Shown in pieces: positions 53,711-61,801 of a stretch of 64,000 nucleotides of DNA. A program made the translations under genes and the position numbers. The DNA is from Pyrodictiaceae archaeon (GTDB lineage Archaea; Thermoproteota; Thermoprotei_A; Sulfolobales; WANQ01): the NCBI GenBank assembly GCA_015521735.1, contig WANQ01000018.1, positions 45,350 through 109,349 on the forward strand. Reading direction: 5' to 3'. Within the stretch, counting starts at the first letter, position 1; each line of letters opens with the position of its first letter. The notes below the pieces were generated by a model that was given only the letters and a program-made list of their open reading frames with translations, was not told the DNA's origin and ran no database searches.

Positions 53711-53727
53711 TGTAACCCTACGTTACA
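53711..53727. promoter_or_regulatory. 17-bp palindrome in the toxin/cas6 gap
   Basis: TGTAAC-CCTAC-GTTACA is a perfect 6-bp dyad with a 5-nt centre. It lies between the convergent toxin gene and cas6. Possible operator or a weak terminator. Confidence 0.35.
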
Positions 53728-53773
53728 TGAATACGCGTATACTACTATTCTAAGAGAGGAGTAAAAGGAGACA

Positions 53774-54634
53774 TTAAGTCTCGTACTTTACCACGACATG
53801 TCCGAAACCAATACTACGGCTACGTCCAACACCAACAAGTTCAGCCAACCTCAACAACGGGGCAATGCGTTCAGCAAACCAGTCCTCAACAACCCTATAC
53901 TTAACCCAGCCAACAAACCCACGATGCACGACAACACTACCATCCTTACCATAAACCACGGATACAGGCCTAACACTATACCCAGTCTCAGCCAACAACA
54001 CATCACCAAGACGACACAAGCGATAACCATCCCTAAACCTAAGCCCACGAGGAGCATACTTATTCCAATACAAAACAAGACTACGAAGCCACAAACAAGG
54101 CTGAGGAAACAAACGGTAAACATTGAAGACGGTATCAACCCTAACCCTAGGAGGAAGACAAAGCTTAGCAGAAAGAAGAGTAGGGGTTACAAATGAGATC
54201 TTCAGACTATTAACCTGCTTGCTGTCTACGAGATCACTGAAGGACCTAGTAGTAACCTTTACATCAACGAACTCTACCTCGCCTAGCTTAGTCTTAACAC
54301 TACTTTTAGGTATAACGGGGTATACTTGAAATGAGTCTAGGATTAGAGTTGACGTAAACCAGTACAGCCATTCCTTTCTTAGAACGAGTATTCTTCTAGA
54401 ACTAGGTGTCTTGTATAATGCTTTACCCTTAGCATTGAATACTACTGAGACCCTGTAGGGCTTTAACGGTTCTCTCGATGAATGTTTCTCGTCAATGAAT
54501 TTTCTAAGCTCGTCATCTAAGAGTTCCCTGAGAATAGTGTACGAGAACTTACTACTAAATGCTGGTACAATGATGTCTTCTAGAGGCTTAAACGTTACCC
54601 TAATAGTGTATATGACGTTCTCAGCCAATAACAT
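53774..54634 (-). CDS. cas6: CRISPR repeat endoribonuclease Cas6
   Basis: 286 residues with two ferredoxin-like halves. The C-terminal G-rich loop GVGRSRSIGFGHVVVKYE is the Cas6 hallmark. It cuts the precursor transcript within repeats to give crRNAs with an eight-base 5' handle. Last gene of the minus-strand cas operon. The coding strand of its last 400 nt is strongly G/T-rich, a sharp change from its first half. Confidence 0.92.
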   Translation of the reverse strand: MLLAENVIYTIRVTFKPLEDIIVPAFSSKFSYTILRELLDDELRKFIDEKHSSREPLKPYRVSVVFNAKGKALYKTPSSRRILVLRKEWLYWFTSTLILDSFQVYPVIPKSSVKTKLGEVEFVDVKVTTRSFSDLVDSKQVNSLKISFVTPTLLSAKLCLPPRVRVDTVFNVYRLFPQPCLWLRSLVLYWNKYAPRGLRFRDGYRLCRLGDVLLAETGYSVRPVSVVYGKDGSVVVHRGFVGWVKYRVVEDWFAERIAPLLRLAELVGVGRSRSIGFGHVVVKYET

Positions 54635-54644
54635 AACCCTTACA

Positions 54645-55310
54645 CTATGTCCTGGAAAGAGCCTTAGAGAACGCTAACGCCAGCTTACCCAAACTCGTTA
54701 TAGCGTAGAGTACTGTTCCAGGCTTCCTAATCTCCTCTACTAACTCCTCTGATATAAGGCCCCTAAGCTTATGGTATACTGTTGTCTTAGGCTTATCTAG
54801 TATCCCTACTAGTTCTCTCAGACTCCTAGGTACACCATCACTTAGCACTTCTAGTATACTTAGCGATAGATCATCGAGTCTAGGAATACTGAATACTCTT
54901 GGAGACAGGGTTATCATCTCCTTAAGATTCTCAGTCCACACAATTATCTCTACAGCACTAGGAGGAAAGACACTTAGAACTGCAGCAAGAGTTTGTAGTA
55001 TAAGAGCTCTCATACCACCACTTAAGTCAACTACTACTCTACCTGTCGAAAGCTCTAAAAGCTTTGAAGCAATACTTGGTATAGCCTTATGCGGGTTATA
55101 GACGTCTACTCTAAGAACATGGATTTCCAAGCCGAGAATCTCCTTTACAAACTTGACAAGATCTCTTTCAGCTTCATCAACTTGCTTATGCTGTTCATCT
55201 ACTCTTATAAGCAGTACCCTATCATCACTACTAGTCTTTATACGAGTTAACGTCTTCATCTGAAACCTTGTATCAAAGCCCAAGGTGAAGACAATTAGCC
55301 TTGAAGCCAT
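54645..55310 (-). CDS. csa3: Csa3-like CRISPR-associated transcription regulator (CARF + winged helix)
   Basis: 221 residues. N-terminal CARF domain: LIVFTLGFDTRFQMKTLTRIKTSSDDRVLLIRVDE and VVVDLSGGMRALILQTLAAVLSVFP. C-terminal winged helix: LSILEVLSDGVPRSLRELVGILDKPKTTVYHKLRGLISEELVEEI. It senses cyclic oligonucleotides and controls cas or array promoters; placed inside the interference operon, overlapping cas3'' by 16 nt. Confidence 0.88.
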   Translation of the reverse strand: MASRLIVFTLGFDTRFQMKTLTRIKTSSDDRVLLIRVDEQHKQVDEAERDLVKFVKEILGLEIHVLRVDVYNPHKAIPSIASKLLELSTGRVVVDLSGGMRALILQTLAAVLSVFPPSAVEIIVWTENLKEMITLSPRVFSIPRLDDLSLSILEVLSDGVPRSLRELVGILDKPKTTVYHKLRGLISEELVEEIRKPGTVLYAITSLGKLALAFSKALSRT

Positions 55311-56056
55311 TCCTTAACAAGCCTCCTAGCATCCAATAGTACTTTAGGCCTAGGTATATCCGCAACATATACTCTATAATCTCTACTACATCTTAAATCC
55401 TGTGCAGCCAAAGTATCAGTGACAATCAGTACACGTGTAATCCTTAAAGCTAGAGAGTAGTACTGCTTGAAGAACTTATCCAAACTATATGCTATAGGGG
55501 TTTTCCTTAAATCATCGAGTTGGTAGACACCAGGCTCTACAAACACGTCTACACCTAGCCAACTCTTAATGATAGCTGATAGAGCTTTAGCATGGTCTTC
55601 TCTTAGATTCCTACTACGAATACTACCCGGCATAATTGATGGCTTAATAATCACGTGTAAGGGGTTCCTAATACTCCTTCTAAGCGATAAGTGATGTACT
55701 ATTATTGACCAAGCAACTGCATTGAATAATTCATTTACTAAGCTACCATAATGCTCTACAATTAATGGAAAGGTTTTATGGAGTATGAGTACTGAGAAGT
55801 ATTCATGGTAACTTGCTCCCTTGCCTTTAACTATAGTGTCCTGGAAAAACGCCTTACCTACGTCATGGTAGACTATTGCTACCCTATTAGCTAGGTCAAC
55901 TACCTCCTCCCTAACCCCTAAGCGATGTGCTGTTACCTCATTCCAGTTGTTCTCCAAGAATATCTCCTCATAGTACTCCATCATCCTACCTACATGCTGG
56001 TCAAGGTACTCTATACAATTATTATCCTTGAACGATATTATTCTATTACTTACCAT
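55295..56056 (-). CDS. cas3'': Cas3'' HD nuclease subunit
   Basis: 253 residues. HD motif H64-D65 (VYHDVGKAF), an upstream His at 21 (DQHVGRMM), and a later HH in IVHHLS. Metal-dependent ssDNA nuclease of the type I effector. Separate from the helicase, as usual in type I-A. Short overlaps with both neighbours. Confidence 0.93.
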   Translation of the reverse strand: MVSNRIISFKDNNCIEYLDQHVGRMMEYYEEIFLENNWNEVTAHRLGVREEVVDLANRVAIVYHDVGKAFFQDTIVKGKGASYHEYFSVLILHKTFPLIVEHYGSLVNELFNAVAWSIIVHHLSLRRSIRNPLHVIIKPSIMPGSIRSRNLREDHAKALSAIIKSWLGVDVFVEPGVYQLDDLRKTPIAYSLDKFFKQYYSLALRITRVLIVTDTLAAQDLRCSRDYRVYVADIPRPKVLLDARRLVKEWLQG

Positions 56057-57761
56057 AAGCTAGCTCCTCATAGGTTTTAGAATCAATTACTAGCCCCTTA
56101 ACACCTAAAACTTCTAGTAACGCCCATGTCTCTACTGGTTTACGTATATTTATCTTCCTCTTCAGCTCCATTAGTTTCTCTTTCTCTAGTACAACTTTAT
56201 CGTCTACTATGTATCCACGTATCATATCTTTATTCATCAACACGTTCAAGGTGTCTAGATCTACTGGTATACCTCCATCACCTAGTCTACCCTCAACGTA
56301 TAGTGGTATTAGTAGTGGTTTCTCTCTAAGTATGTCACCGCTAAGTATCTTGTAGAGTATTGTTGATGTACTTGTAGGTTTAAGTATGTAGTCGGCTATA
56401 TTGTATACATCACTTAGGATTCCCCCATCTCTAACTATTGTTGCCTTCTCAACAAAGTCTACGTAGCCTAGACACTTACCATTACCAGCCATGCCTCTAC
56501 CTACTCTCGGCATTCTCCACAATACACATCCATTATGCTCTTTGAGGAGCTTCTCAGCTAAGCTTATATCACCTTGCGTGTAGGGTTGAGGGTCACCTAC
56601 TCCATAGATAACTACCTCACCGTATTTCTCATTCCACCTAGCTACTCTTCCTACGCGTTGAACTATGCTTGGAGCAGGAGCAATCTCAGTTAACAATATA
56701 TCTGATGATAAATCGAATCCAGCCTCTATGACCTGTGTTGTCAATAGGATAAACGGCTTACCTTCTCTAGACCTGCTCCTTACCTCTCTAGCTATCCTAG
56801 CACGTTCTCTTTCAAGCATAAAGCCGTGGAGTAGGAATAACCTATCACTAAGACCCCTAGCATCTAGTATCCTCTTTACATTAGAGTAGAGTTCTACTAG
56901 CCTACTCCTCTTATTCACTACTACAAGAACTCTATTATACGAGCTACTTGCCTCAACAATATCCTTAGAACTCATACGTTTATCCAATTGTAGCTTTGTC
57001 TCAATTATCTTACTTGCCTGTTTTTCCTCAAACTCTTGGTCTATAAAGCCTCCTTCGCCGTAACTATACTTCCTTACATTCCTGGCGTCCACGTATCCTT
57101 TAATGGAGCTAATTATTAGCTCTTCTAGTTTTCGTGGAAGAGTAGCAGTCATAACCACTACTATGGATTTTATATAGGCTAGGAATCTTATAGCTGATAG
57201 AAGTGCTTTAAGCATAGCTGTTGAATGAATAGTTAAGTGTGGTTCATCAAATATTACGGTAGAGTTAGCTATTACTCCACGAGATACCTCATAGTGGCCA
57301 CGGTATAGTTGTTGAGAGGCTACTGCTCTAGCATAGTGTCTTAGCTCTGGTGGTGGTAGCTTAAACAAGTGTAGTAGGAAAGTATCCATTGTAGTATATA
57401 CTACTGGCTTATTCAAATATATGCTTCCGGCAACACCCATATGCTGTACTCCTGAAACCTCACCTACTACTTCCTCCCCCAATATCTTTGAAGCAATGCT
57501 AGTCCATCTATCATATACATCGTCTACAAGACTTCTCAGTGGAGCAACATATATTGTAGAAGAAGAACAATACCCTACTAGAACTGAAAGAGCATGGGTG
57601 AAAACTATACTAGTCTTCCCATACCCTGTAGGAAGCTTAACTACATACACACCAGGAGAACATTCAAACTCGTCTAAGAACACTCTTACAAGCCTTCTAG
57701 GCCTACCCCAAAAAGACTCCACTAACCTATCATATATTCTTGTAAGCAAGCTATACCCCAT
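56046..57761 (-). CDS. cas3': Cas3' helicase subunit
   Basis: 571 residues, superfamily 2 helicase. Walker A LPTGYGKTS (residues 43-51), Walker B VIFDEPHLTIHS (DEPH instead of DEAH), motif III VVMTATLP, then ILLTTQVIEAGFDLSSDILLTEIAPAPSIVQRVGRVARW with arginine-finger Arg. It unwinds target DNA for Cas3''. Confidence 0.95.
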   Translation of the reverse strand: MGYSLLTRIYDRLVESFWGRPRRLVRVFLDEFECSPGVYVVKLPTGYGKTSIVFTHALSVLVGYCSSSTIYVAPLRSLVDDVYDRWTSIASKILGEEVVGEVSGVQHMGVAGSIYLNKPVVYTTMDTFLLHLFKLPPPELRHYARAVASQQLYRGHYEVSRGVIANSTVIFDEPHLTIHSTAMLKALLSAIRFLAYIKSIVVVMTATLPRKLEELIISSIKGYVDARNVRKYSYGEGGFIDQEFEEKQASKIIETKLQLDKRMSSKDIVEASSSYNRVLVVVNKRSRLVELYSNVKRILDARGLSDRLFLLHGFMLERERARIAREVRSRSREGKPFILLTTQVIEAGFDLSSDILLTEIAPAPSIVQRVGRVARWNEKYGEVVIYGVGDPQPYTQGDISLAEKLLKEHNGCVLWRMPRVGRGMAGNGKCLGYVDFVEKATIVRDGGILSDVYNIADYILKPTSTSTILYKILSGDILREKPLLIPLYVEGRLGDGGIPVDLDTLNVLMNKDMIRGYIVDDKVVLEKEKLMELKRKINIRKPVETWALLEVLGVKGLVIDSKTYEELAYGK

Positions 57762-57766
57762 AAAGA

Positions 57767-59002
57767 CTACGTTGGCGCACCAACTAGTATCTCTAATAGC
57801 CTTGACACTATTCTTGGATTCCTAAAGTATGGTAGAGTCTTAACTGGTTCAGGAGACAGCCTCGACAACAAGTATACTGTGTACAATGGCTCATAGGAGC
57901 CCATTATAGCATTATATAGTGCCTTAACCATTCTAACAGCATTATCCCCAAACATATTCCTACACACAGCAGTCGTGATACCAGCATATGACTGTATAGC
58001 GCAACGCGCAAGAGCTTCTATTGCCCTCTTAAGCTCATTCGTCATTAGAGCTGACTCTACAAACTCCTTCAACCTAGACAAGTCTACTACAACGTCTTCA
58101 ACCATAGTAAACCTCCTACCATCAAAACTTATCCTTACAAGCCTTAACGGTACTAACGATGGATTCTTTAGTGATGGAGAAAGCAGTGATAGGAGTAAGT
58201 AGAATGCTTCAACAGGATTAGCTGACGCTCTTACACGCATAGGCGTAGAATAATAGCCATCCACGTTAAATGCTTCCCACGGATCACTTATCCCTAACGC
58301 ATCTAGTAGAGTGTTGACGGGTTCTCTACTACAAATAGATGAGTCGACTATATAGCTTGGAGGCATTGAGAAGAATAGTTCACCACCAATAAAACCATTA
58401 TATGATAAGAGCCATCCAGAAACCATTAGGCTAAGCCAACTAGTAGTTGCTCTCACATCCATTTTAGACCTAGATAAATCAAGGAAATCCTTACCATACT
58501 CGTACTTCTCAATCTTAAAAGGCTGTAATGGAGCATATGCTTGCTTACTAGTCTTTGAGCCTAGTACAAGTACTCTATCCCTAGTAAACGTTGAAGTTGC
58601 AAGCTCGGCTGTAAAGTTTTTACACAACTTGGGGTCACTAAGGTTGTCTTTATAGTACTTAACTATGTCTCGGAAAACATCAATATACCTAGCATCTTTT
58701 GAAGGCTTTGCGAGACCCAGTTTACCAAGTATCTTTCCTAGAACATTACGGTCATTAATATGCATTTTAGGACACTGTATACCAGCACTAATCTTAGCAT
58801 TAGCTACATCCAATACCCTAGAATAAGCTGTTGAAAAACTCTCACATACCTCGCCAACATCTCCAGTAAACTCTATGAAGCCATTAGAGCATTTTACACT
58901 AAGACCCTTATCCCCATGATAATACGATACAAGCATTAAAGCAAGATTCACGTAATCCCTAACAGTAAACCCCTGAGGTACGCCTACAACCCTAACAGTC
59001 AT
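57767..59002 (-). CDS. cas8a2: Cas8a2 / Csa4, type I-A large subunit
   Basis: 411 residues; position and length match the type I-A Csa4 subunit. Begins MTVRVVGVPQGFTVRDYVNLALMLVSYYHGDKGLSV. The large subunit recognises the PAM and binds target DNA. Lies between cas3' and cas5, overlapping or nearly touching both. Sequence is divergent, so the family call rests partly on context. Confidence 0.82.
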   Translation of the reverse strand: MTVRVVGVPQGFTVRDYVNLALMLVSYYHGDKGLSVKCSNGFIEFTGDVGEVCESFSTAYSRVLDVANAKISAGIQCPKMHINDRNVLGKILGKLGLAKPSKDARYIDVFRDIVKYYKDNLSDPKLCKNFTAELATSTFTRDRVLVLGSKTSKQAYAPLQPFKIEKYEYGKDFLDLSRSKMDVRATTSWLSLMVSGWLLSYNGFIGGELFFSMPPSYIVDSSICSREPVNTLLDALGISDPWEAFNVDGYYSTPMRVRASANPVEAFYLLLSLLSPSLKNPSLVPLRLVRISFDGRRFTMVEDVVVDLSRLKEFVESALMTNELKRAIEALARCAIQSYAGITTAVCRNMFGDNAVRMVKALYNAIMGSYEPLYTVYLLSRLSPEPVKTLPYFRNPRIVSRLLEILVGAPT

Positions 59003-59017
59003 ACTCTACCACCCCTA

Positions 59018-59806
59018 CTACCATGAAACTAGTTTCTCTACACCATCGGGTGTTTCAACTAGGTAAACTGGTGCTCCATTAACTTCCACCAAAACCTTTG
59101 ATGGCATATGGTATGCTCCTATAGGCTGAGCTACTCTAACCATAGTAGCTTCAGCATACCGTCCTATCCTATTACTCCTCCAATCAACTACCTCAGCTAA
59201 AACATATCTTCCACTAGTAATCGACTTAACATTATATACCGGGATGGTAGCTGAAGTCTCTACCACTCCTACATCTCTTCCACGTAGCTCCTTCACCATA
59301 GACGCTCTAACATCTACTACTGATACAATAGACTCCTTGGATCCAAGCCTAAGTATACTCCAAGCAGCACTCTCTAGAATCTTCTTCCAATTAGAACCCA
59401 GCTTCCTAGAAGCCCTAGACATGTCTACTACATAGTATAGTCTAATCCTAGTAGGAATCCTAGCATAAAGTCTAGGAAACGCTACAGCATCACTCTCAAA
59501 CCTCCTATCCCTCACCTTATAGAACCACACCTTAGAGATTTCAGCATATGGTACTAGTGCCCCCTTAACCATAGAGTAGTAAACGCCTATGAAGATCTCC
59601 TTAAACACTTCAGCACTACTAGCATCTCCAACGTTCTCTGGCTTCCCCATAAGCTTAGCTAACGGATAGGATAGAGCACCAATAATTGTTGTTGGAGGAA
59701 TTACTTGGAGTACAGGTTTACTCTTAGTACCCGAAAAATAGTTTAGAGTAATACCCCAATGCAACTCCACGTCAACTACTAGTCCATACAGGAGTTTTAG
59801 CGACAT
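59018..59806 (-). CDS. cas5: Cas5, type I-A
   Basis: 262 residues. The N-terminus LLYGLVVDVELHWGITLNYFSGTKSKPVLQVIPPTTIIGALSYPLAKLM is the Cas5 RAMP signature with its Gly-rich turn. Caps the 5' handle of crRNA in the Cascade. 15 nt after cas7's stop. Confidence 0.92.
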   Translation of the reverse strand: MSLKLLYGLVVDVELHWGITLNYFSGTKSKPVLQVIPPTTIIGALSYPLAKLMGKPENVGDASSAEVFKEIFIGVYYSMVKGALVPYAEISKVWFYKVRDRRFESDAVAFPRLYARIPTRIRLYYVVDMSRASRKLGSNWKKILESAAWSILRLGSKESIVSVVDVRASMVKELRGRDVGVVETSATIPVYNVKSITSGRYVLAEVVDWRSNRIGRYAEATMVRVAQPIGAYHMPSKVLVEVNGAPVYLVETPDGVEKLVSW

Positions 59807-59808
59807 TA

Positions 59809-60819
59809 CTAGATCCCGACTTCACTGAGAATCCAGTTGAATAACTCCTCTAAGCTCTCCTTATTGTTCTCATAGTCTTTGTAGCCATATGTTGCAAGCT
59901 TAACGTAGCCCTCTCTTACACCTAGCCTTCCTAGTAGCTCACTATACTTCTTTGCACGAGCTATCGTCTCATCAATATAGTTCTTCTTCTGTGGAGGCGT
60001 CACCGTAAATCCTAGTGGATGCGAGATAGCTACAACAGCGTTTAGTACTTCTAGTACTGGGTTAAACCTAGACCTCTTAGCCCCAAACATCGTCTCACCA
60101 AGCGTTAGTGCCAGTGCTCCTATAGCTGCCTTCACCCTCCTCTTCCACTCTTCACCGCTAACTACTTGTTCTACCCTAACCATACTAGTCTTACCAATAC
60201 CGTCTAAGTCTATGTTAAAGGTTACACCATATATTGCTGATGCAACCTCAACATAATACAGCATTTGTGCTTGACGCTCAGCTTCAGCCTCCAAACCAAC
60301 TACAGCCTGCCTAGTATGTACTTGAGCCTCAATAGCTGTAGCCTCAATAAACTCTTCAACAGGGACAGCATAGCCTACCTGGAACACACTAGTCCTCCTA
60401 ACCGGAGGATTCTCAGCATATAGGAATCCTCCTATGTCAGCTACAATGCTCTCAACAATAGCTGTTCTCTCAAACTCATGCTGCTTCTCCTCAGTACTCT
60501 TCTTACTAGCTATAATGCTCTTCAATCTATCAGTTAAGTGCGCTCTATCAGTAAACTTAACAAACTCTCCACGCATACTCCAAGGATCTAGTGGAGGCCT
60601 ACCATCATATAATACCTTAGCAACCTCGACAAGGTTAGCTTGATAAGCATGTGCTAGAGACTCACCACTTATAGCTGGAACATATATTAGCCTAAAACCA
60701 TCACCCTCACTAACTATAACCGGCACCCTCCTATGACGCGTAACATTACCAACAGTTTCAGACATATTAAGTGCTTCTACATTAGCCTTAAACCTTACAC
60801 CCAGAGACAAGAACACCAT
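59809..60819 (-). CDS. cas7: Cas7 / Csa2, Cascade backbone
   Basis: Starts at ATG 60819 (MVFLSLGVRFKANVEALNMSETVGNVTRHRRVPVIV). The preceding 18 codons overlap csa5, and GGAGGGGGGT before the ATG is a strong ribosome site. Contains YVPAISGESLAHAYQANLVEVAKVLYDGRPPLD and VGLEAEAERQAQMLYYVEVASAIYGVTFNIDLDGIGKTSM, typical Csa2. Forms the filament along the crRNA. Confidence 0.94.
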   Translation of the reverse strand: MVFLSLGVRFKANVEALNMSETVGNVTRHRRVPVIVSEGDGFRLIYVPAISGESLAHAYQANLVEVAKVLYDGRPPLDPWSMRGEFVKFTDRAHLTDRLKSIIASKKSTEEKQHEFERTAIVESIVADIGGFLYAENPPVRRTSVFQVGYAVPVEEFIEATAIEAQVHTRQAVVGLEAEAERQAQMLYYVEVASAIYGVTFNIDLDGIGKTSMVRVEQVVSGEEWKRRVKAAIGALALTLGETMFGAKRSRFNPVLEVLNAVVAISHPLGFTVTPPQKKNYIDETIARAKKYSELLGRLGVREGYVKLATYGYKDYENNKESLEELFNWILSEVGI

Positions 60820-60820
60820 C

Positions 60821-61186
60821 TCACACACCCCCCTCCTCTTTCTCCAACTCCTCCTTAACCCTAACACCACCATAAGCTAGGGCCAAAGCAGAAATAATGT
60901 AAGCAACCCTAATGTTACTACCCAAAAGCTTAACCACATGCTCAACACTACTAGGCGAAGGTATATAAACATCCTCACCCTGATTCCTAGCACTCTGCAA
61001 AGCCCTCAAAGCATCACGCAAGGCAGCTACAGCACTCGTACTAGAATAAGAGTCACCAATCCTATCAATATAGTTAAACATACCCTCCCTAACAAAATAA
61101 CCCAAAGCCCTAGCAACATCCCTAATAGCCTTCCAATCCCTCTCACTCAAAGAAACACCCTTCACACGCAAACCCATCCAACCCAC
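60821..61186 (-). CDS. csa5: Csa5 / Cas11a, type I-A small subunit
   Basis: 121 residues, helical. VSLSERDWKAIRDVARALGYFVREGMFNYIDRIGDSYSSTSAVAALRDALRALQSARNQGEDVYIPSPSSVEHVVKLLGSN is characteristic. First gene of the operon; stop TGAGATG is one base from the cas7 start. Start GTG 61186 or ATG 61177, likely leaderless. Confidence 0.88.
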   Translation of the reverse strand: MGWMGLRVKGVSLSERDWKAIRDVARALGYFVREGMFNYIDRIGDSYSSTSAVAALRDALRALQSARNQGEDVYIPSPSSVEHVVKLLGSNIRVAYIISALALAYGGVRVKEELEKEEGGV

Positions 61187-61206
61187 ACAAATACTACAAA
61201 GCTTCT

Positions 61207-61217
61207 CTTATATAAAC
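61207..61217 (-). promoter_or_regulatory. TATA box of the cas operon
   Basis: Minus-strand GTTTATATAAG, centred about 26 nt before the csa5 start codon region, supporting a leaderless operon transcript. Confidence 0.6.
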
Positions 61218-61249
61218 CCAGCGTTCCAACGGATAAAGAACACGTTCAA

Positions 61250-61440
61250 ATAAAACTAGAACACACCCGAAACACACCAAAACCCAACAACACCAAAAAC
61301 ACACAACACAAAACAAAAACACAGAAAACACAAACAAAACCCATACAAAACACCAAGCAACCCCCAACAAAACAAAGCAGCACACAAAGAAAACAACCAA
61401 AACCAACCAAAAACTTAAAAACAAACACTCCACCACACTA
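61250..61440. repeat. near-pure A/C low-complexity tract
   Basis: On the plus strand almost every base from 61261 to 61440 is A or C, with only a dozen or so G or T. Reading frames through it are long but of biased composition (Lys/Asn/Thr/Pro forward, Val/Cys/Phe reverse), so I treat them as artefacts. Lies between the divergent csa5 and small-gene promoters. Confidence 0.6.
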
Positions 61441-61474
61441 TGACATAGCATAACCTAAACGAGAACAGATAAAC

Positions 61475-61678
61475 ATGGACATAAAGAAAGCCCGTGAACT
61501 ATACAAGAAAGACCCCTACTGGCCCATCAAATACCAACACAAAATTAGGCGCAGACTAGGCAGAATCATAGAGCTAGCCCTCAAACATGGCGAAATACGT
61601 ATCGCAGAAGACCTATTAGAAGGCAAGCTTACCGAAAAACAAGCATTAGACCTACTTAGAAGACACAAAGAAAAATAA
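61475..61678 (+). CDS. small helical protein between cas operon and CRISPR array
   Basis: 67 residues, not recognised. Basic and helical: MDIKKARELYKKDPYWPIKYQHKIRRRLGRIIELALKHGEIRIAEDLLEGKLTEKQALDLLRRHK. No membrane segment; composition fits a nucleic-acid-binding peptide. A TATA-like ACTTAAAAAC is near 61411. Divergent from the cas operon, ending 120 nt before the first repeat. Confidence 0.5.
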   Translation: MDIKKARELYKKDPYWPIKYQHKIRRRLGRIIELALKHGEIRIAEDLLEGKLTEKQALDLLRRHKEK

Positions 61679-61801
61679 CCCTTTTCTACGAGTACAAAGT
61701 GTTTAGCCTAAACATTACAGACACAGTAGTCAACAACATAATCAACATACACTTAAGCACCCCGTTCCTAGGCCTTAGAGTTCTATCATTCACGTTTATG
61801 A

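Noticed and set aside
53798..54196. Plus-strand 132-codon frame opposite cas6
   Set aside because: Antisense of the strongly biased cas6 3' half; no start site.
61194..61451. Minus-strand Cys/Val/Phe-rich frames
   Set aside because: Mirror of the A/C tract; reads like a membrane protein only because of G/T-rich codons.
60938..61453. Plus-strand frame of 171 codons over csa5 and the A/C tract
   Set aside because: Thr/Asn/Lys/Pro-biased, caused by the A/C bias and antisense to csa5; no ribosome site.
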